From assembly GCA_021029095.1 (NCBI GenBank), contig JAJOHG010000123.1:1-64000 (forward strand): DNA of 64,000 nt, in the 5' to 3' direction. Shown here in pieces: positions 1 to 10,747 of the stretch; within the stretch, counting starts at the first letter, position 1; every line of letters begins with the position of its first letter. The notes below the pieces were generated by a model. It worked only from the letters and a program-made list of their open reading frames with translations. It searched no databases and had not been told where the DNA came from. The stretch is from Phellopilus nigrolimitatus. Its lineage: Eukaryota > Basidiomycota > Agaricomycetes > Hymenochaetales > Hymenochaetaceae. Position numbers and translations under genes: made by a program.

Positions 1-1600
1 CTCCATCATTCCCCGCTGCATACGCGTCCTCTGCAGATAATGAGTTTACAGCAAATATAATGGTAAATACGCGCATTTCTTACAGCCATTTTCTTCTGTT
101 CTCGAAAATGCTCATGCGGAAACCGACTGAGTAAATAACCCCTATTGATTGTCAGCGACAATTTCAGTTTCTCAGAGCCGAAGTCGCAGGTTCTCAAGAG
201 GACGATGAGTAACGGGGATCATGTTAAGAAAAAAAGGCTACCATATGGGAACGAAGGTATCTAGTGTTTAGTACAACATATCCTGCACTATCGAACCTTG
301 CGGCGACGCGGGGAGCACCTAACAAGCCTGCCTGCTTCGAGAAGCTGCGCAGCAGGCACGCAGGACGCTGGAAGGATGAGGGCAACGGAACAAGTGAACG
401 CGTGTGGGTTGTTTTGGGAGAGGAGGTTCGCGACCAGGCGTGGTTCACTTGGAGCTTATGCTGCGTGCGACCGGAGGGACAGGTCATCCGCATATGCGGC
501 CACGCTCCTACCTGATCAGTGCGTGCACAGCTCCCGCGCGCTCTGAAGAGTTCCTCAGCGCACCACCATGCGCTTTGAGGCGCAGGCGAAGACATGTCGG
601 CGCCGCAGGCAGCAGCCGCGACGGCGGCATCTCCGCCCACCGTCTCTTGTGTCGGAACGTGCGCTCGCGCGCCGTCGTGGCTCTAGGCATGCAGGGCACG
701 ATATAGCGCCCGTCCCGACCGGAGCTCGCGCATTTCACACCCAGACATTCTCGCGCGTCAGACCATCTGTGCGAAGTTGTTCTGTCCACACAGACGTGCT
801 CAGAAAATAGAAGCGTGCAACTCACCTTTTCCGTCCCATACGACACAAGCCATTTGTTCTTGAGCGCCATTTTCCCGCCTTCTCTGCATTCCATCGTCGT
901 CATCCTAGAAGATGAGCACCCGACCAAGCTTCCTGCATGCAAAACCCTACTGCCTCCGTTCGGAGAGTCGAAATCCGCAGCACATCAGTGACAGAAAACG
1001 AGAAGGTAACTTCAGGGATCTTGAGTAGCTGTTACGCATGATGGGCTTAGCGGCGCCATCGTCTTTTGTGCTCATCCGCCGTATAGCAGGAGGTCATAGT
1101 TGAAAGTTCGGATATGTATGTGTCATCCAGCAGGGTAGCCAGCAAAAACTAGCGTTATAAAGGAAATGACGCGGAGAAAAATTGCAGACGGCTTCGAGCT
1201 CGACCGCCGGAAGCAACAGCAGCAGCAGCAGCAAACGCGCCATCTTTTCCCACCCCATAATCGCACCCTCTCAGCCTCCAGCGCTTCCTCCTTGATGCCT
1301 CGATGGACCCTAGTCCGCCGCCTCGTCCATACTCGCGTACGCACGCTCCTTGGCCACCCCGGCCGTGCGTATGCCCTCTCTCCTGTTCCCAGGTCAATAG
1401 CACTAAGGGAGCTCGCAGATAGGCAGACCTCAATGGAGAAAACGAGGGCGTGGACACCGTCGATGCGATTGGAAACTGCATGATGAATTTAAATCCCTTG
1501 CTCTCCAGAATGTTGATAAACTTGATTCGAGTCGATCGAATGGACAGCTGCGGCACGTGACGTAGCTAAATCGTGGCATTCTCTCACGCCTTTTATAATA
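1..1600. other. Gene-free repeat-derived region
   Basis: No convincing gene is seen. Open frames here are short, overlap on both strands and follow GC-rich composition. The stretch about 500-1,240 resembles 11,850-12,400 and 38,380-38,640, and contains a CAG/CAA run near 1,213-1,232. The motif around 1,109-1,133, readable as FGYVCVIQQ, recurs near 12,271 and 42,313 and may be a remnant of an unidentified exon. Confidence 0.6.
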
Positions 1601-1607
1601 TCCCGTC

Positions 1608-1760
1608 TGTACGGAGTGTCTATACTAAAGCCCTTAGAAGCCTTCTTCTAGTGTATCTCGGGCTTGTCATCTGAACTGGCATTCGCACGTATTCTGAAGG
1701 CGCGCCGACAGTGCCCACTCGCAATCAAGCTGGCCGCGTTGAACCGCAACAGCATCGTGT
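1608..1760 (+). pseudogene. Internally deleted fragment of the kinase-like gene
   Basis: A recognisable copy of the first intron of the kinase gene at 12,552-13,739 (a GTACGGAGTGTCTATACTAA-like 5' part, then a CTAG acceptor) is followed by TGTATCTCGG, the start of that gene's second exon. The sequence then jumps to a segment matching the part that encodes the catalytic-lysine strand (IKLAAPNRN in the intact gene). Everything between is missing and the frame is closed. It is a dead fragment. Confidence 0.55.
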
Positions 1761-2369
1761 GAATACGATGAATAGGTCGCTTAAGAGACAACGATGTCTC
1801 TTACATATGTGCAGCAGTAAGCATTCTAACTGAACGGGTCATCTTCGGAGAATTTCGACGGCTTCCCTCATGAGAGCTCGGTGACGTGGATGTGGAATCC
1901 GAGATGGCTGGCAGATCACCGAACGGGAGAGAGCTTGCGTGCGCGCTGATCGAAGAAAGTGCGCGACCTCATGCGTGAATGCCCCATTTCTCAGACCAAA
2001 TACAGCTGAAGCTCACATACAAGCCAACTATACCTCCTCGTGGACTCCACCTGTAGAAGAACTACGCGGGTTCGCTCGTGCCGTTTTCCCGAGCCCACCA
2101 ACATCTCGCGTACCTCATGTTCATGCCGGAACCGGTCTATGTAAATATCCCTCTACTCATGACCAGCGGCGTTTAAGTTTCTCAAGGCAGGCGCCGCTGG
2201 CCGCTGGTCCTCTCTCCGGAAACCGCCGCGACATGTGACGCGGGCTTCGGATCCGAGCCGACGCGTTCAATGCTTCTTACTAGTACTACGAGCTGCTAGA
2301 CATCCTTAGTGAGTACGGAGCGTCTATGCTAACGCGCTTCAAGTTGTTACTAACAAACTTCTATTCTAG

Positions 2370-2640
2370 TGTTTCTTGGGGCTCACTGTCAAAGACGCTA
2401 TTGGAGAAAACTGGTTGTCCGCTGACTCTGCCAGAGGACAACGGAGCACTGCTCCGCTGTTTTTGACGAAGCTCACCGCGCCACCCGATCTTGTTAAACT
2501 GTATTTTTATGAAGAACACTGTCAGATTCTCCCTGACGGCCCTTCACCGCGTGTAAGTGGAACCCGTCGCTCCGCCAGCGCCCTGGGGACCAGATCGAAC
2601 TCGAAATGTCAGCCAATCGCCTACTCATCCTAGGCGAATA
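2370..2640 (+). pseudogene. Fragment of kinase-like gene, second exon start
   Basis: After an intron-like segment ending in CTAG at 2,369, the sequence reads as the N-terminal half of the second exon of the kinase-like gene at 12,552-13,739. Shared residues include KDA, ENWLS and the LTAPPDLV block, followed by a CQILP motif. The reading frame continues to about 2,633 and then loses homology before the catalytic core. The fragment converges on F-box copy A, and the same arrangement is seen beside copies C and G, so it was probably duplicated with the F-box gene as one module. Confidence 0.65.
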
Positions 2641-3137
2641 TGGTCGCGACCTCCGCCCGCAAAACAAGCCCGACGCGTCCATTAGTCCCTCATCCTTCCC
2701 CTTTCCTGCGGGTTAGATGCTCCCCGCGTCGCCGAAAGGCTCGATAGTGCAGGATATGCTGTACGAAACGCTGGATATTTTCGTTACCATGCGGTTGCTT
2801 TTTCTGAACTGTGATCTCTGTTAATCCTCGTGCTCTTGAAAACCTGCGGCTATGAGAAAATGGAATCGCTGCTGACAATCAGTAGGGAAGTATTTACTCG
2901 GGTCGGTTTCTGCACGAGTACGTAAGAGAATCGAAAAGAAGGACTGTAAAGAATGAGACTAATTACCATTGCATTTACTGGAGATTTGTCTCTGCAGAGG
3001 ATATGCACGTAGCGGGGAATGACAGGCTCCACATTCCATTATTTACTATACAGCATTTCCATCGACAAGCAGTACTGAGTGCTCTACAATTACGATGTAC
3101 TGAGATCAATGTATCTACCGGAGAACAATGCAAAGCT

Positions 3138-3323
3138 TCAGTCAAAGTACTGGATGACGACGGATTCCTCCGTCGAAAAGTAAAGCGCGCCGCTGTAGAA
3201 TTCCAATTTTGCTCTGATAGCGTGCGGCATGTTGAGTGTGCGGTACGTCACTTCTCCGGCGCGGGAGACAGTAGCGAGCATCCACGCCTCTTCTTGGGGG
3301 TGCTCGACAAAGGGTAAATCGCC
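3138..3323 (-). pseudogene. Severed 3' end of F-box copy A
   Basis: On the minus strand this encodes the last 60 or so residues of the F-box/propeller family (PFVEHPQEEAWMLATVS to VVIQYFD, then TGA), nearly identical to the end of copy C at 36,770-36,947. The rest of the gene lies at 9,279-10,747, beyond a 5.96-kb inserted element. The 7 bp at 3,317-3,323 are repeated at 9,279-9,285. This piece has lost its promoter and upstream exons and is presumably not translated. Confidence 0.85.
3317..3323. repeat. Target-site duplication, left copy
   Basis: AATCGCC on the plus strand, identical to 9,279-9,285. In the uninterrupted paralog C the matching site is read once (AGTGATT on its coding strand at 36,762-36,768, against GGCGATT in copy A). 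An 8-bp duplication with one mismatch cannot be excluded. Confidence 0.8.
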
Positions 3324-3339
3324 CACTACTCCTTACTAG

Positions 3340-3354
3340 GATTGTTAAACAATC
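3340..3354. repeat. Subterminal palindrome of the foldback element, left
   Basis: GATTGTT-A-AACAATC is a perfect 7-bp inverted repeat around one base. The mirror copy is at 9,248-9,262 with T at the centre. A palindrome this close to both element ends is a candidate transposase-recognition or hairpin site, which is inference. Confidence 0.7.
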
Positions 3355-3403
3355 TGCGACGAACAGTGCAAAGTGATAGTGCAAATACAGCGACGCTTTT
3401 CCA

Positions 3404-4477
3404 CAATATTGTAGATCAATCTGAAGTTATTGTAGATCGTGTCTGGGGGGGTTGTTGTGGATAACTTTCTGATAATTGTGGATCCCCTGTGAATATTTTG
3501 CGAGCATTGTAGATCCTGTCTGAGCCATTGTAGATAATTTTCTGGTTATTGTAGATCCTGTCCGGGCCATTGTAGATAATTTTCTGGTTATTGTAGATCC
3601 TATCCGAGGCGTTGTAGATAATTTCCTGGTTATTGTAGATCCTCTGTGGATGTTTTGCGAGAATTGTAGATCCTGTCCGAGGCGTTGTAGATAATTTCCT
3701 GATAATTGTGGATCCTGTCCGAGCCATTGTAGATAATTTCCTGATAATTGTAGATCCTTTTGTGAATATTTTGCAAGCATTGTGGATCCTGTCCGAGCCG
3801 TTGTAGATAATTTCTAGTTATTGTAGATCCTTTTGTGAATAGTTTGCGAGCATTGTAGATCCTGTCCGGGCCATTGTAGATAATTTCTAGTTATTGTAGA
3901 TCCTATTGTGAATAGTTTGCAAGCATTGTAGATCCTGTCCGGGCCATTGTAGATAATTTCTAGTTATTGTAGATCCTATTGTGAATAGTTTGCAAGCATT
4001 GTAGATCCTGTCCGGGCCATTGTAGATAATTTCTAGTTATTGTAGATCCTATCCGAGACATTGTAGATAAATTTCTGGTTATTGTAGATCCTATCCGAGC
4101 CATTGTAGATAAATTTCTGACAATTGTAGATAATTCTTTGGCTATTGTAGATCCTCTGTGGATAATTTTACGATTATTGTAGATCCTGTCCGAGCCATTG
4201 TAGATAGTTCTCTGATAATTGTAGATCCTATTTGAGCCATTGTAGATAATTCTCTGGTTATTGTAGATCCTGTCCGAAGCTTTGTAGATAATTTTCTGAT
4301 AATTGTGAATCCTCTGTGAATATTTTGCGAGCATTGTAGATCCTATCCAAGCCTATTGTAGATGATTCTCTGGTTATTGTAGATCCTGTCCGAAGCATTG
4401 TAGATAATTCTCTGATAATTGTGAATCCTCTGTGAATACTTTTGCGATCAGTGTAGATCCTGTCCAAGCCATTGCCT
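3404..4477. repeat. Left inverted arm: minisatellite of ~21-bp units
   Basis: Tandem units of about 20-23 bp start with ATTGTAGAT. They alternate mainly between a form continuing CCTGTCCGAGC and one continuing AATTTCTGGTT, with a third form rich in TTTTGCGAGC. Some compound blocks are themselves repeated (for example about 3,780-4,030). The same array, reversed and with differing unit numbers, forms 8,028-9,190. Long open frames on the minus strand here are translations of the repeat, not genes. Confidence 0.9.
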
Positions 4478-4721
4478 ATTTGGGGCAAAATTTGTCATTT
4501 TAAGACGTTGACGTGATCGCGCCGCCTATGGCTTCCATCCTCACTGTCACCCGCCTTCTTACTCATTATCCCGACGTCGCACCCGCCACTTTTTTTCGCT
4601 CATCACATTCTGTACTTATGTAATTCATTTTTTTTTGTATTATACAGCGAATACAAAAATATATAAAAGAAAAATAATAATATTAGTAGTAAAACCTCGC
4701 GGAACGTCAATCGTCGGCGTG

Positions 4722-4752
4722 GGCGCGCGGGCGAGGCCCTCGCCCGCGCGCC
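4722..4752. repeat. GC-rich perfect hairpin inside the foldback element
   Basis: GGCGCGCGGGCG (4,722-4,733) is followed by a 7-base loop and the exact reverse complement (4,741-4,752). A 12-bp all-G/C stem would be very stable in single-stranded DNA or RNA. Its function is unknown. Confidence 0.75.
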
Positions 4753-6625
4753 GCATCCGAGCGGCGCTCCGTGCGATGGTGCGTGTCCGTCTCGCGCAGA
4801 GAACCTGCTGCCGCGACGCGCTCCACGTCGCACGCGTGCTCGACGCGCGCGTCGACGTACCACCCTATTCACCACCCCACCGACACCCCTCCGCTCGTGA
4901 CCTTGCAGCGTGCGTGGGGCGCGTCAAGCGCCCTTTTCCCTCTGTTCGCCTTCGGGTTGAGCAGTGCGCCGCGGCGCGCGGGCGAATGAGCCGCACGGAC
5001 GACGCGCGTATCGTGCACGGCATTTGCGGCTGCGCCTGCAGCTGGATGGGCGGTGTCTGCCAGCGGGATGAGTCAGCCTTCCTGCACAGCGCAGTCGAGA
5101 CAACAGAGTCGGGGGATCACCAGAGACTGTACAGAGTTTAGCGAGCGGGCGGGTCGTTGTAGAACGTGTGATGCCAGATCTTCTCTGTGTCACTACGGTC
5201 GGTGGCAGCAGCTGGCACATGCGAGCCTCTTGAAGGCATCACGGACGAGCGGGGATGTGAGCGAGTGCACACCGGCACTGTCGTCTGTTGTCGCTAAGCG
5301 CGTGCTTGCGCAGCGCTTTGTCGTCGTCGAGTACACACGCGTGCCGTCGAGCAGGAGCGCGTGCCCGTGCATCCGCGTGGTTGTCGTTGTCGAATCCACG
5401 GCGTCGCTAGGGGGTGTTGTCAGTTGTTGAGCGTGCGGGTCTTGTCGCACGGCTGATGTGTCGTGGAGGTGAGAGGGTGGCGACGTCGTTGTCATCAAGG
5501 ACGACGTGAAAAAAAAGTGATGACGCGTCACCGTCCTACCACATTAGGGCAGATTTGCGCTCCAAATCTGGCATGCCGAGCACATGCCGAAATGTGGCAC
5601 AGAGAGAAATAATACAATACACTCGGAAACAATCCAACTGGCCTTATTACCTGAGAATAAAAATCATGGAAAATAGTGATATATACTAATTAATCATCCT
5701 ATAAAGTTTCAGCCATTTTTGACAATGATAGATAGAGATAATTTCCAAATAATAGTACAAACTCGATATTTCTCTGTATTTTCAGTATTCTGTGCACTCT
5801 TGGGGCCATATAGGCTCCCGGAAGGCAGCAATCACCAAGGATCATATCCAATATACTCATTTCTTGAATTTTCATCTGTGGGGGCACTCCCTCAGCTGTT
5901 GTTAAAGTGCTTTATGTATGTTTCCTAGCTAATGCTTTTTTTCCATCTGCAGCCTTTACTTCTTTTCCTTCAGACACAAGACTTTGTACATAGCATTAAG
6001 CATATTTTATTAGGCACCTTACAAAGTTTGAGCACCTGAGATGGCTTAGAGACTGATATATGCAGGAAACAGTCTGGGGAGCAGGGTAGAGGCAAGTTTG
6101 CTGATTTAGTGTTGTCATAGAGCTCAGGAAATTTTGAAAATTTCATAATAGCATATTTACTATGTATTACAGGTATCCCATGTACTAGTTTTGGGTTTGA
6201 GTGGGAAGAAGTTGATGAGGAAGCAAAAGACTCGAGAATCATCAGGTTGAACTAAAGATCTGCACTAGAATACATGAGCATTGCTCATTCTCGAGCACCA
6301 AAAGTTAAATCACATACATCTGGCAACCCCAGGACAGATCAGATGCCACAGTTACTTTCTATCATACTGATACATCTCTTCCTGAAGAAATGAGAAGATT
6401 CGGTCGAGCCGATCTCTCTCTACAATATTTATTGAGGTTTTGTCCAAAAACCTCGGTTTTACACTACTTGTTTCTTTAATAGCGCTACATCAAGGCTGAT
6501 CGGAGGCATGGAAATTTTTGAGGAGACGCAAATATAGCTATTAAAACGTTCTACCAATTTGTAGGAATATTGAGCAAGAAACAGAATGTGAATAAATCAA
6601 ACACAGTCGTCCGAAAGCTGCTTGA

Positions 6626-7292
6626 ATGCAGTTTCCGGAGATTGCCGAGCCGCGCGTGCCTAATGTGGACGTCGTTCGACTGCGTTCTCCGTCGTTGTCC
6701 ACGACGTCCTCGACACTGCTGAGGACGCATAGTGCAGGTAAGTGCTTGAAAAAAACTATGTTCTGGTATCTAATCTCATTACAATTACTTTTTAGTACTT
6801 TTCACTTGCTTTTCGGGGCTGGACCAAGCCCGAAGCGTGCCACGTCGACGACCCACGTCGCCGTCGCATCCCCGCCGTCAACATCACCTCTTGCACCTCC
6901 CCCTTTCGCACCCTCCAGATTCTTGCACCCCGGACCATGCCACTCGCCTATGCAGAGGCCCTGAGTCACCCATACTTCACAAGCACTGTGGGAAACCCGT
7001 ATCTGCAGGTGTGATGGCTCCGCTACCCTTTCCAGTGCCAGGTAAGCAGCATCCTCCTCAGTCCGTGCAGCCCATGCAGACTATGTACTCCACGCAATCC
7101 ACTCTGTCTTTCTTTCTTTCCCCGTTCTCTTGCCCTCTTGTGCCGCCCCTCGCGTTTTTGCAGCCGCCGCCGCGGCGCTTTGCGCAGGCGTGTCCCGCGC
7201 AGCCCGCACGCGCACCGCGCGATGGTGCGACGGCCAGGCCCCCTCGCGCGCGTGTGGCGGCCGGGCCTCCTCGCGCGCGCGCGACGGCGTGA
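6626..7292 (+). CDS. Possible spliced ORF carried by the element (doubtful)
   Basis: An ATG at 6,626 opens a 37-codon segment ending at a GTAAGT donor (6,738). A TTTTTAG acceptor ends at 6,795, and the joined frame stays open to 7,292, giving about 202 residues. The intron signals are good, but the product is Pro/His/Arg-rich and has no family I recognise. In another frame the bases near 6,940-7,000 read EALSHPYFTS, which resembles the end of a CMGC protein-kinase domain, so this part may be a captured, decayed kinase exon rather than a gene in the modelled frame. The 3' end runs into GC-rich repeats. Confidence 0.2.
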
Positions 7293-7460
7293 GACGGTGT
7301 GCGACGGCCGGGCCTCGCACGCGCGCGACGGTGTGCGACGGCGGGGTCACCTCACGCGCGCGCGACGGTGTGCGAGGGCTGGGCCGCCTCGCGTGTGCGA
7401 CCGTGTGCGAGGGCTGGCCCCATCGTGTGCGCGACAGCTGGGCCCCCTCGCACGTGATTG
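7190..7460. repeat. GC-rich degenerate minisatellite
   Basis: Imperfect repeats of roughly 40-50 bp contain GCGCGCGACGGTGTGCGA and GGGCC blocks. The period is irregular. It explains the overlapping long open frames on both strands from about 7,080 to 7,800. Confidence 0.6.
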
Positions 7461-8027
7461 AATTTCGTGCCCGATGTCGATGGGCATGGCGCGGACGCGC
7501 GCATGGCCGACCCCCCGTCGCGCGTGCCGTAGCCATCCGTCGCACGCGCGTACACACAGCCAGCCCCCCCTCGCGCGCGCATACACACGGGCGGTCCCCC
7601 CTCGTGTGCGCACGCTCAAGCGTATGCAACGGCCGGCCCACCCACCCGCACGAGCGGCAGGGATGGGATACACGGAAGGCGGAAGGTGATAGTCATGCGC
7701 GCGCGGGTCGCCACTTTTTTTCTTTTGTTGTTATTACTATTAGTACCAATTCAATAAAAGTCAATTCCCCAATCAGTGTTGTTAATTTAAAGTCCAAAGC
7801 CTAAAAAATAGAAAGCTAATTAATAGAAGCATAATACAAAAAAACAAAATTGAGCTGATTCGGTGCAGGAGTAGCGGAGCCGAACATCGGGATAATGAGC
7901 AGGAGGACGGGCCGCAGTGAGCGGGAGGGTGTGGAAGCGCGCCGCCGGCACGCTACGAGCAAGGATTTAACTTTAGCCTCAGATTTTATGTAAGAAGCAC
8001 ACTCCCGGCAGCAAGCAGCTTCTGCTG

Positions 8028-9190
8028 AGATCTACAATGTTCACGAAAGTATTCACAGAGGGTCTACAATAGCTGGAAAATTATCTACAGACCTTCGGAT
8101 AGTATCTACAATTATCAGAAAATTATATACAATGCTTCGGACAGGATCTACAATTATCAGAGAATTATCTACAATAGGCTTGGATAGGATCTACAATGCT
8201 CGCAAAATATTCAGAGGATTCACAATTATCAGAAAATTATCTACAAAGCTTCGGACAGGATCTACAATGCTCGTAAAATATTCACAGAGGATTCACAATT
8301 ATCAGAAAATTATCTACAAAGCTTCGGACAGGATCTACAATAACCAGAGAATTATCTACAATGGCTCAAATAGGATCTACAATTATCAGAGAACTATCTA
8401 CAATGGCTCGGACAGGATCTACAATAATCGTAAAATTATCCACAGAGGATCTACAATAGCCAAAGAATTATCTACAATTGTCAGAAATTTATCTACAATG
8501 GCTCGGATAGGATCTACAATAACCAGAAATTTATCTACAATGTCTCGGATAGGATCTACAATAACTAGAAATTATCTACAATGGCCCGGACAGGATCTAC
8601 AATGCTCGCAAACTATTCACAAAAGGATCTACAATAACTAGAAATTATCTACAACGGCTCGGACAGGATCCACAATGCTTGCAAAATATTCACAAAAGGA
8701 TCTACAATTATCAGGAAATTATCTACAATGGCTCGGACAGGATCTACAATGCTCGCAAACTATTCACAAAAGGATCTACAATAACTAGAAATTATCTACA
8801 ACGGCTCGGACAGGATCCACAATGCTTGCAAAATATTCACAAAAGGATCTACAATTATCAGGAAATTATCTACAATGGCTCGGACAGGATCCACAATTAT
8901 CAGGAAATTATCTACAACGCCTCGGACAGGATCTACAATTCTCGCAAAACATCCACAGAGGATCTACAATAACCAGGAAATTATCTACAACGCCTCGGAT
9001 AGGATCTACAATAACCAGAAAATTATCTACAATGGCCCGGACAGGATCTACAATAACCAGAAAATTATCTACAATGGCTCAGACAGGATCTACAATGCTC
9101 GCAAAATATTCACAGGGGATCCACAATTATCAGAAAGTTATCCACAACAACCTCCCCAGACACGATCTACAATAACTTCAGATTAATTTA
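8028..9190. repeat. Right inverted arm: minisatellite of ~21-bp units
   Basis: This is the mirror image of 3,404-4,477: units end in ATCTACAAT when read on the plus strand. Large internal blocks match the left arm nearly base for base, while unit copy number differs (this arm has an extra compound repeat around 8,650-8,830). Translated open frames give a repetitive peptide and should not be annotated as proteins. Confidence 0.9.
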
Positions 9191-9247
9191 CAATATTGTG
9201 GAAAAGCGTCGCTGTATTTGCACTATCACTTTGCACTGTTCGTCGCA

Positions 9248-9262
9248 GATTGTTTAACAATC
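9248..9262. repeat. Subterminal palindrome of the foldback element, right
   Basis: GATTGTT-T-AACAATC mirrors the left-end palindrome at 3,340-3,354. Confidence 0.7.
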
Positions 9263-9276
9263 CTAGTAAGGACGGC

Positions 9277-10747
9277 TCAATCGCCGAACTTGATCATTAC
9301 CGAGCCAGCCTGCGAAGGCCGGCTCACCTGACTGTCCTTGCGAATCTGCGAATCCAAGATCATAGTCCCCGGACGCTCAAGATGCGTGATGGATGGAAGA
9401 TTGGCATTTGGACTGACTGTACCTGCAGTAGTCGTCAAGATGAAAGAATCCAACACAGAGAAGTATCGAGAGGCTTCTTGGTTAAACATGTCCATCGACA
9501 TAGTGATAGAGATGCCTTTTCTCTTTCGTTCCGCTTCTGACTTCCAGTGGAAGGTGCAGATGGACAGCCTTGCATAAGAGCAGGACATGGTAGGGATACG
9601 CGGGACGAGGCAGCTGGCATAGGGAATGTCACGCTCCAGTGTCAAAATCTGCGCCACGCGCGAGTCAGAGGCACTAGGCAGGATGTTGCGTATGGACGAA
9701 AGGGAAATGGCAATGATTGACTTGTCCCGATGGTGCTGTAACGCGCCAATGATATAGCCATCTACCAAGTGTACGTCTTCGAGAACACACTGCAGAAAGC
9801 AAAGCATGAGTCCATTTCAATTCGCGCGCTTTCATGAGATGTGGTCACACACATTAAGGATTATGACCGAACGTTCTTCTTTCCAGAATGTTAGGAGAAG
9901 TCTGTCCACCATGAGGATTGCGAATACGTCGCCACTCAACCTTGCAACCAGCATTCCCCGCATAGAATCATGCTCTGTCGTGTATTTGTAAAGCCGTTTA
10001 GGAGTCTTTCCTCGATGGGGCGAGATTTGGAATATCCGGAGAGTTCTGATCAGCAGTAAATCATCAGTATGGCACAGCAGTCTAAATGTTCCGTTGACAT
10101 CGTATTTCTCACTTTCCGCTGGTATCCCAGCCGTCAGGTTCGCTCACCACGGGCACACGAACATCGCCGTCTGCCTGCATTTCATAAGCAAATCCCGCCC
10201 TCAGCAGGACGCGAGAGTCAGGCGGACGGTAAGTCCAGAGACACTCGCCGCCAGGCACGGTCCAGCACTGCAAGTATCCCGAACCCCAGAGGACCAGGAG
10301 GAGCGCCCCGCCAGGAAGCAGCTCCATGTCGACCAGGAAGTTAAATCGTCGGTCAGGTGTACCGTCCGAGTTCAGGGACACACGTATTGTGATCTCGCGT
10401 GTGGGTCGCGTCGGGGCGGAGCCGGTGCAATTGAGACGGCGCCGGTGCGCGCGCTCAACTAGGGTGCGTAGTTCTTCCAAGGTGAGGTCCCTGAGGGAGA
10501 CATGGCGGGGTAAATTGGGTGCATCATCTTGTTCCAGCGCGCAGAGGCGTTTTAGCCAGAAGAGTCCGTTGGAGACTACCTCGTGAAGAAACTTGCATGT
10601 CTGAAGCACGAGTTAGAGAGAGATTTACAGTTAGACAAGCATATTGGAAACGCGCACGGCCCCGAGAGCTAGGACTGTCTTTAAGTCCGCCAGCATGGCG
10701 ATTTCGAACCAGGTATCATTTGAAACTGCAGACACGTCGAAAGGCAT
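9277..10747 (-). pseudogene. F-box/propeller protein, copy A, truncated by transposon
   Basis: Exons by comparison with paralogs are 10747-10658, 10600-10113, 10045-9853 and 9789-9277, all phase-compatible. Exon 1 encodes 30 residues of the F-box start (MPFDVSAVSNDTWFEIAML). Exon 2 continues with TCKFLHEVV and the acidic/Arg-rich linker, then propeller-like strands around LLPGGALLLVLWGSG and QCWTVPGGECLW. The foldback element enters exon 4. The stop codon TGA at 9,279-9,277 is created at the junction, its T from the host and GA from the element end. This leaves a 427-residue product lacking about 60 C-terminal residues. The family is expected to act as SCF ubiquitin-ligase substrate adaptors through Skp1. 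Apart from the insertion all exons are open, so a shortened protein could still be made. Confidence 0.8.
9279..9285. repeat. Target-site duplication, right copy
   Basis: AATCGCC, identical to 3,317-3,323. The following bases CGAACTTGATC continue the F-box coding sequence as in copy C. Confidence 0.8.

Larger units (their letters stand above)
4478..8027. other. Interior (loop) of the foldback element
   Basis: Composition is a patchwork. It runs AT-rich with T and A runs (4,600-4,690), very GC-rich (4,700-5,450), AT-rich (5,580-6,600), a mixed segment with splice-like signals (6,626-7,020), a GC-rich minisatellite (7,190-7,460) and AT-rich again (7,720-7,860). I found no transposase DDE/DDD block or zinc finger I could recognise in any frame. 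Frames on both strands through the GC-rich parts are compositional. The AT-rich central kilobase has no frame longer than about 90 residues. Confidence 0.6.
3324..9278. mobile_element. Foldback-like DNA transposon in the last exon of F-box copy A
   Basis: The 5,955-bp insertion is bounded by inverted termini that match over TCCTTACTAGGATTGTT and onward. The outermost 6 bp match poorly. The host sequence AATCGCC is present on both sides (3,317-3,323 and 9,279-9,285), a 7-bp target duplication. Just inside, both ends have the short palindrome GATTGTT/AACAATC, then more than 1 kb of inverted arms made of about 21-bp tandem repeats beginning ATTGTAGAT, then weaker inverted similarity (about 4,540-4,690 with 7,830-7,970). 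The interior is a GC-rich mosaic with no transposase that I can recognise, so it is probably non-autonomous. Long TIRs built of tandem repeats are the hallmark of foldback (FB-type) elements; a hAT- or Mutator-related origin is also possible. Paralog C (36,762-36,768) preserves the empty site. Confidence 0.85.

Noticed and set aside
224..942. Open frames of 80-144 codons on both strands
   Set aside because: The segment is a repeat found at least three more times in the window (for example 11,740-12,090 and 38,440-38,660) with frames broken differently each time.
3416..4488. Several long minus-strand ORFs (and their mirror on the plus strand at 8,132-9,186) encoding repetitive YNNQ/IIYNGSDR peptides
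   Set aside because: They are translations of the ~21-bp minisatellite in three frames. No start context, no splice signals, and the unit number varies between arms.
7081..7804. Overlapping ORFs up to 224 codons on both strands
   Set aside because: GC-rich minisatellite with few stops in any frame; compositions such as Arg/Ala/Pro-rich in all frames indicate no real coding.
8028..9190. Could the regular repeats be a CRISPR-like array?
   Set aside because: There are no unique spacers of constant length, units abut, and the genome is eukaryotic with spliceosomal introns.
3324..9278. LTR retrotransposon or Helitron
   Set aside because: Ends are inverted, not direct repeats. There is a 7-bp target duplication, no primer-binding site or polypurine tract, and no reverse transcriptase or Rep/helicase motif.
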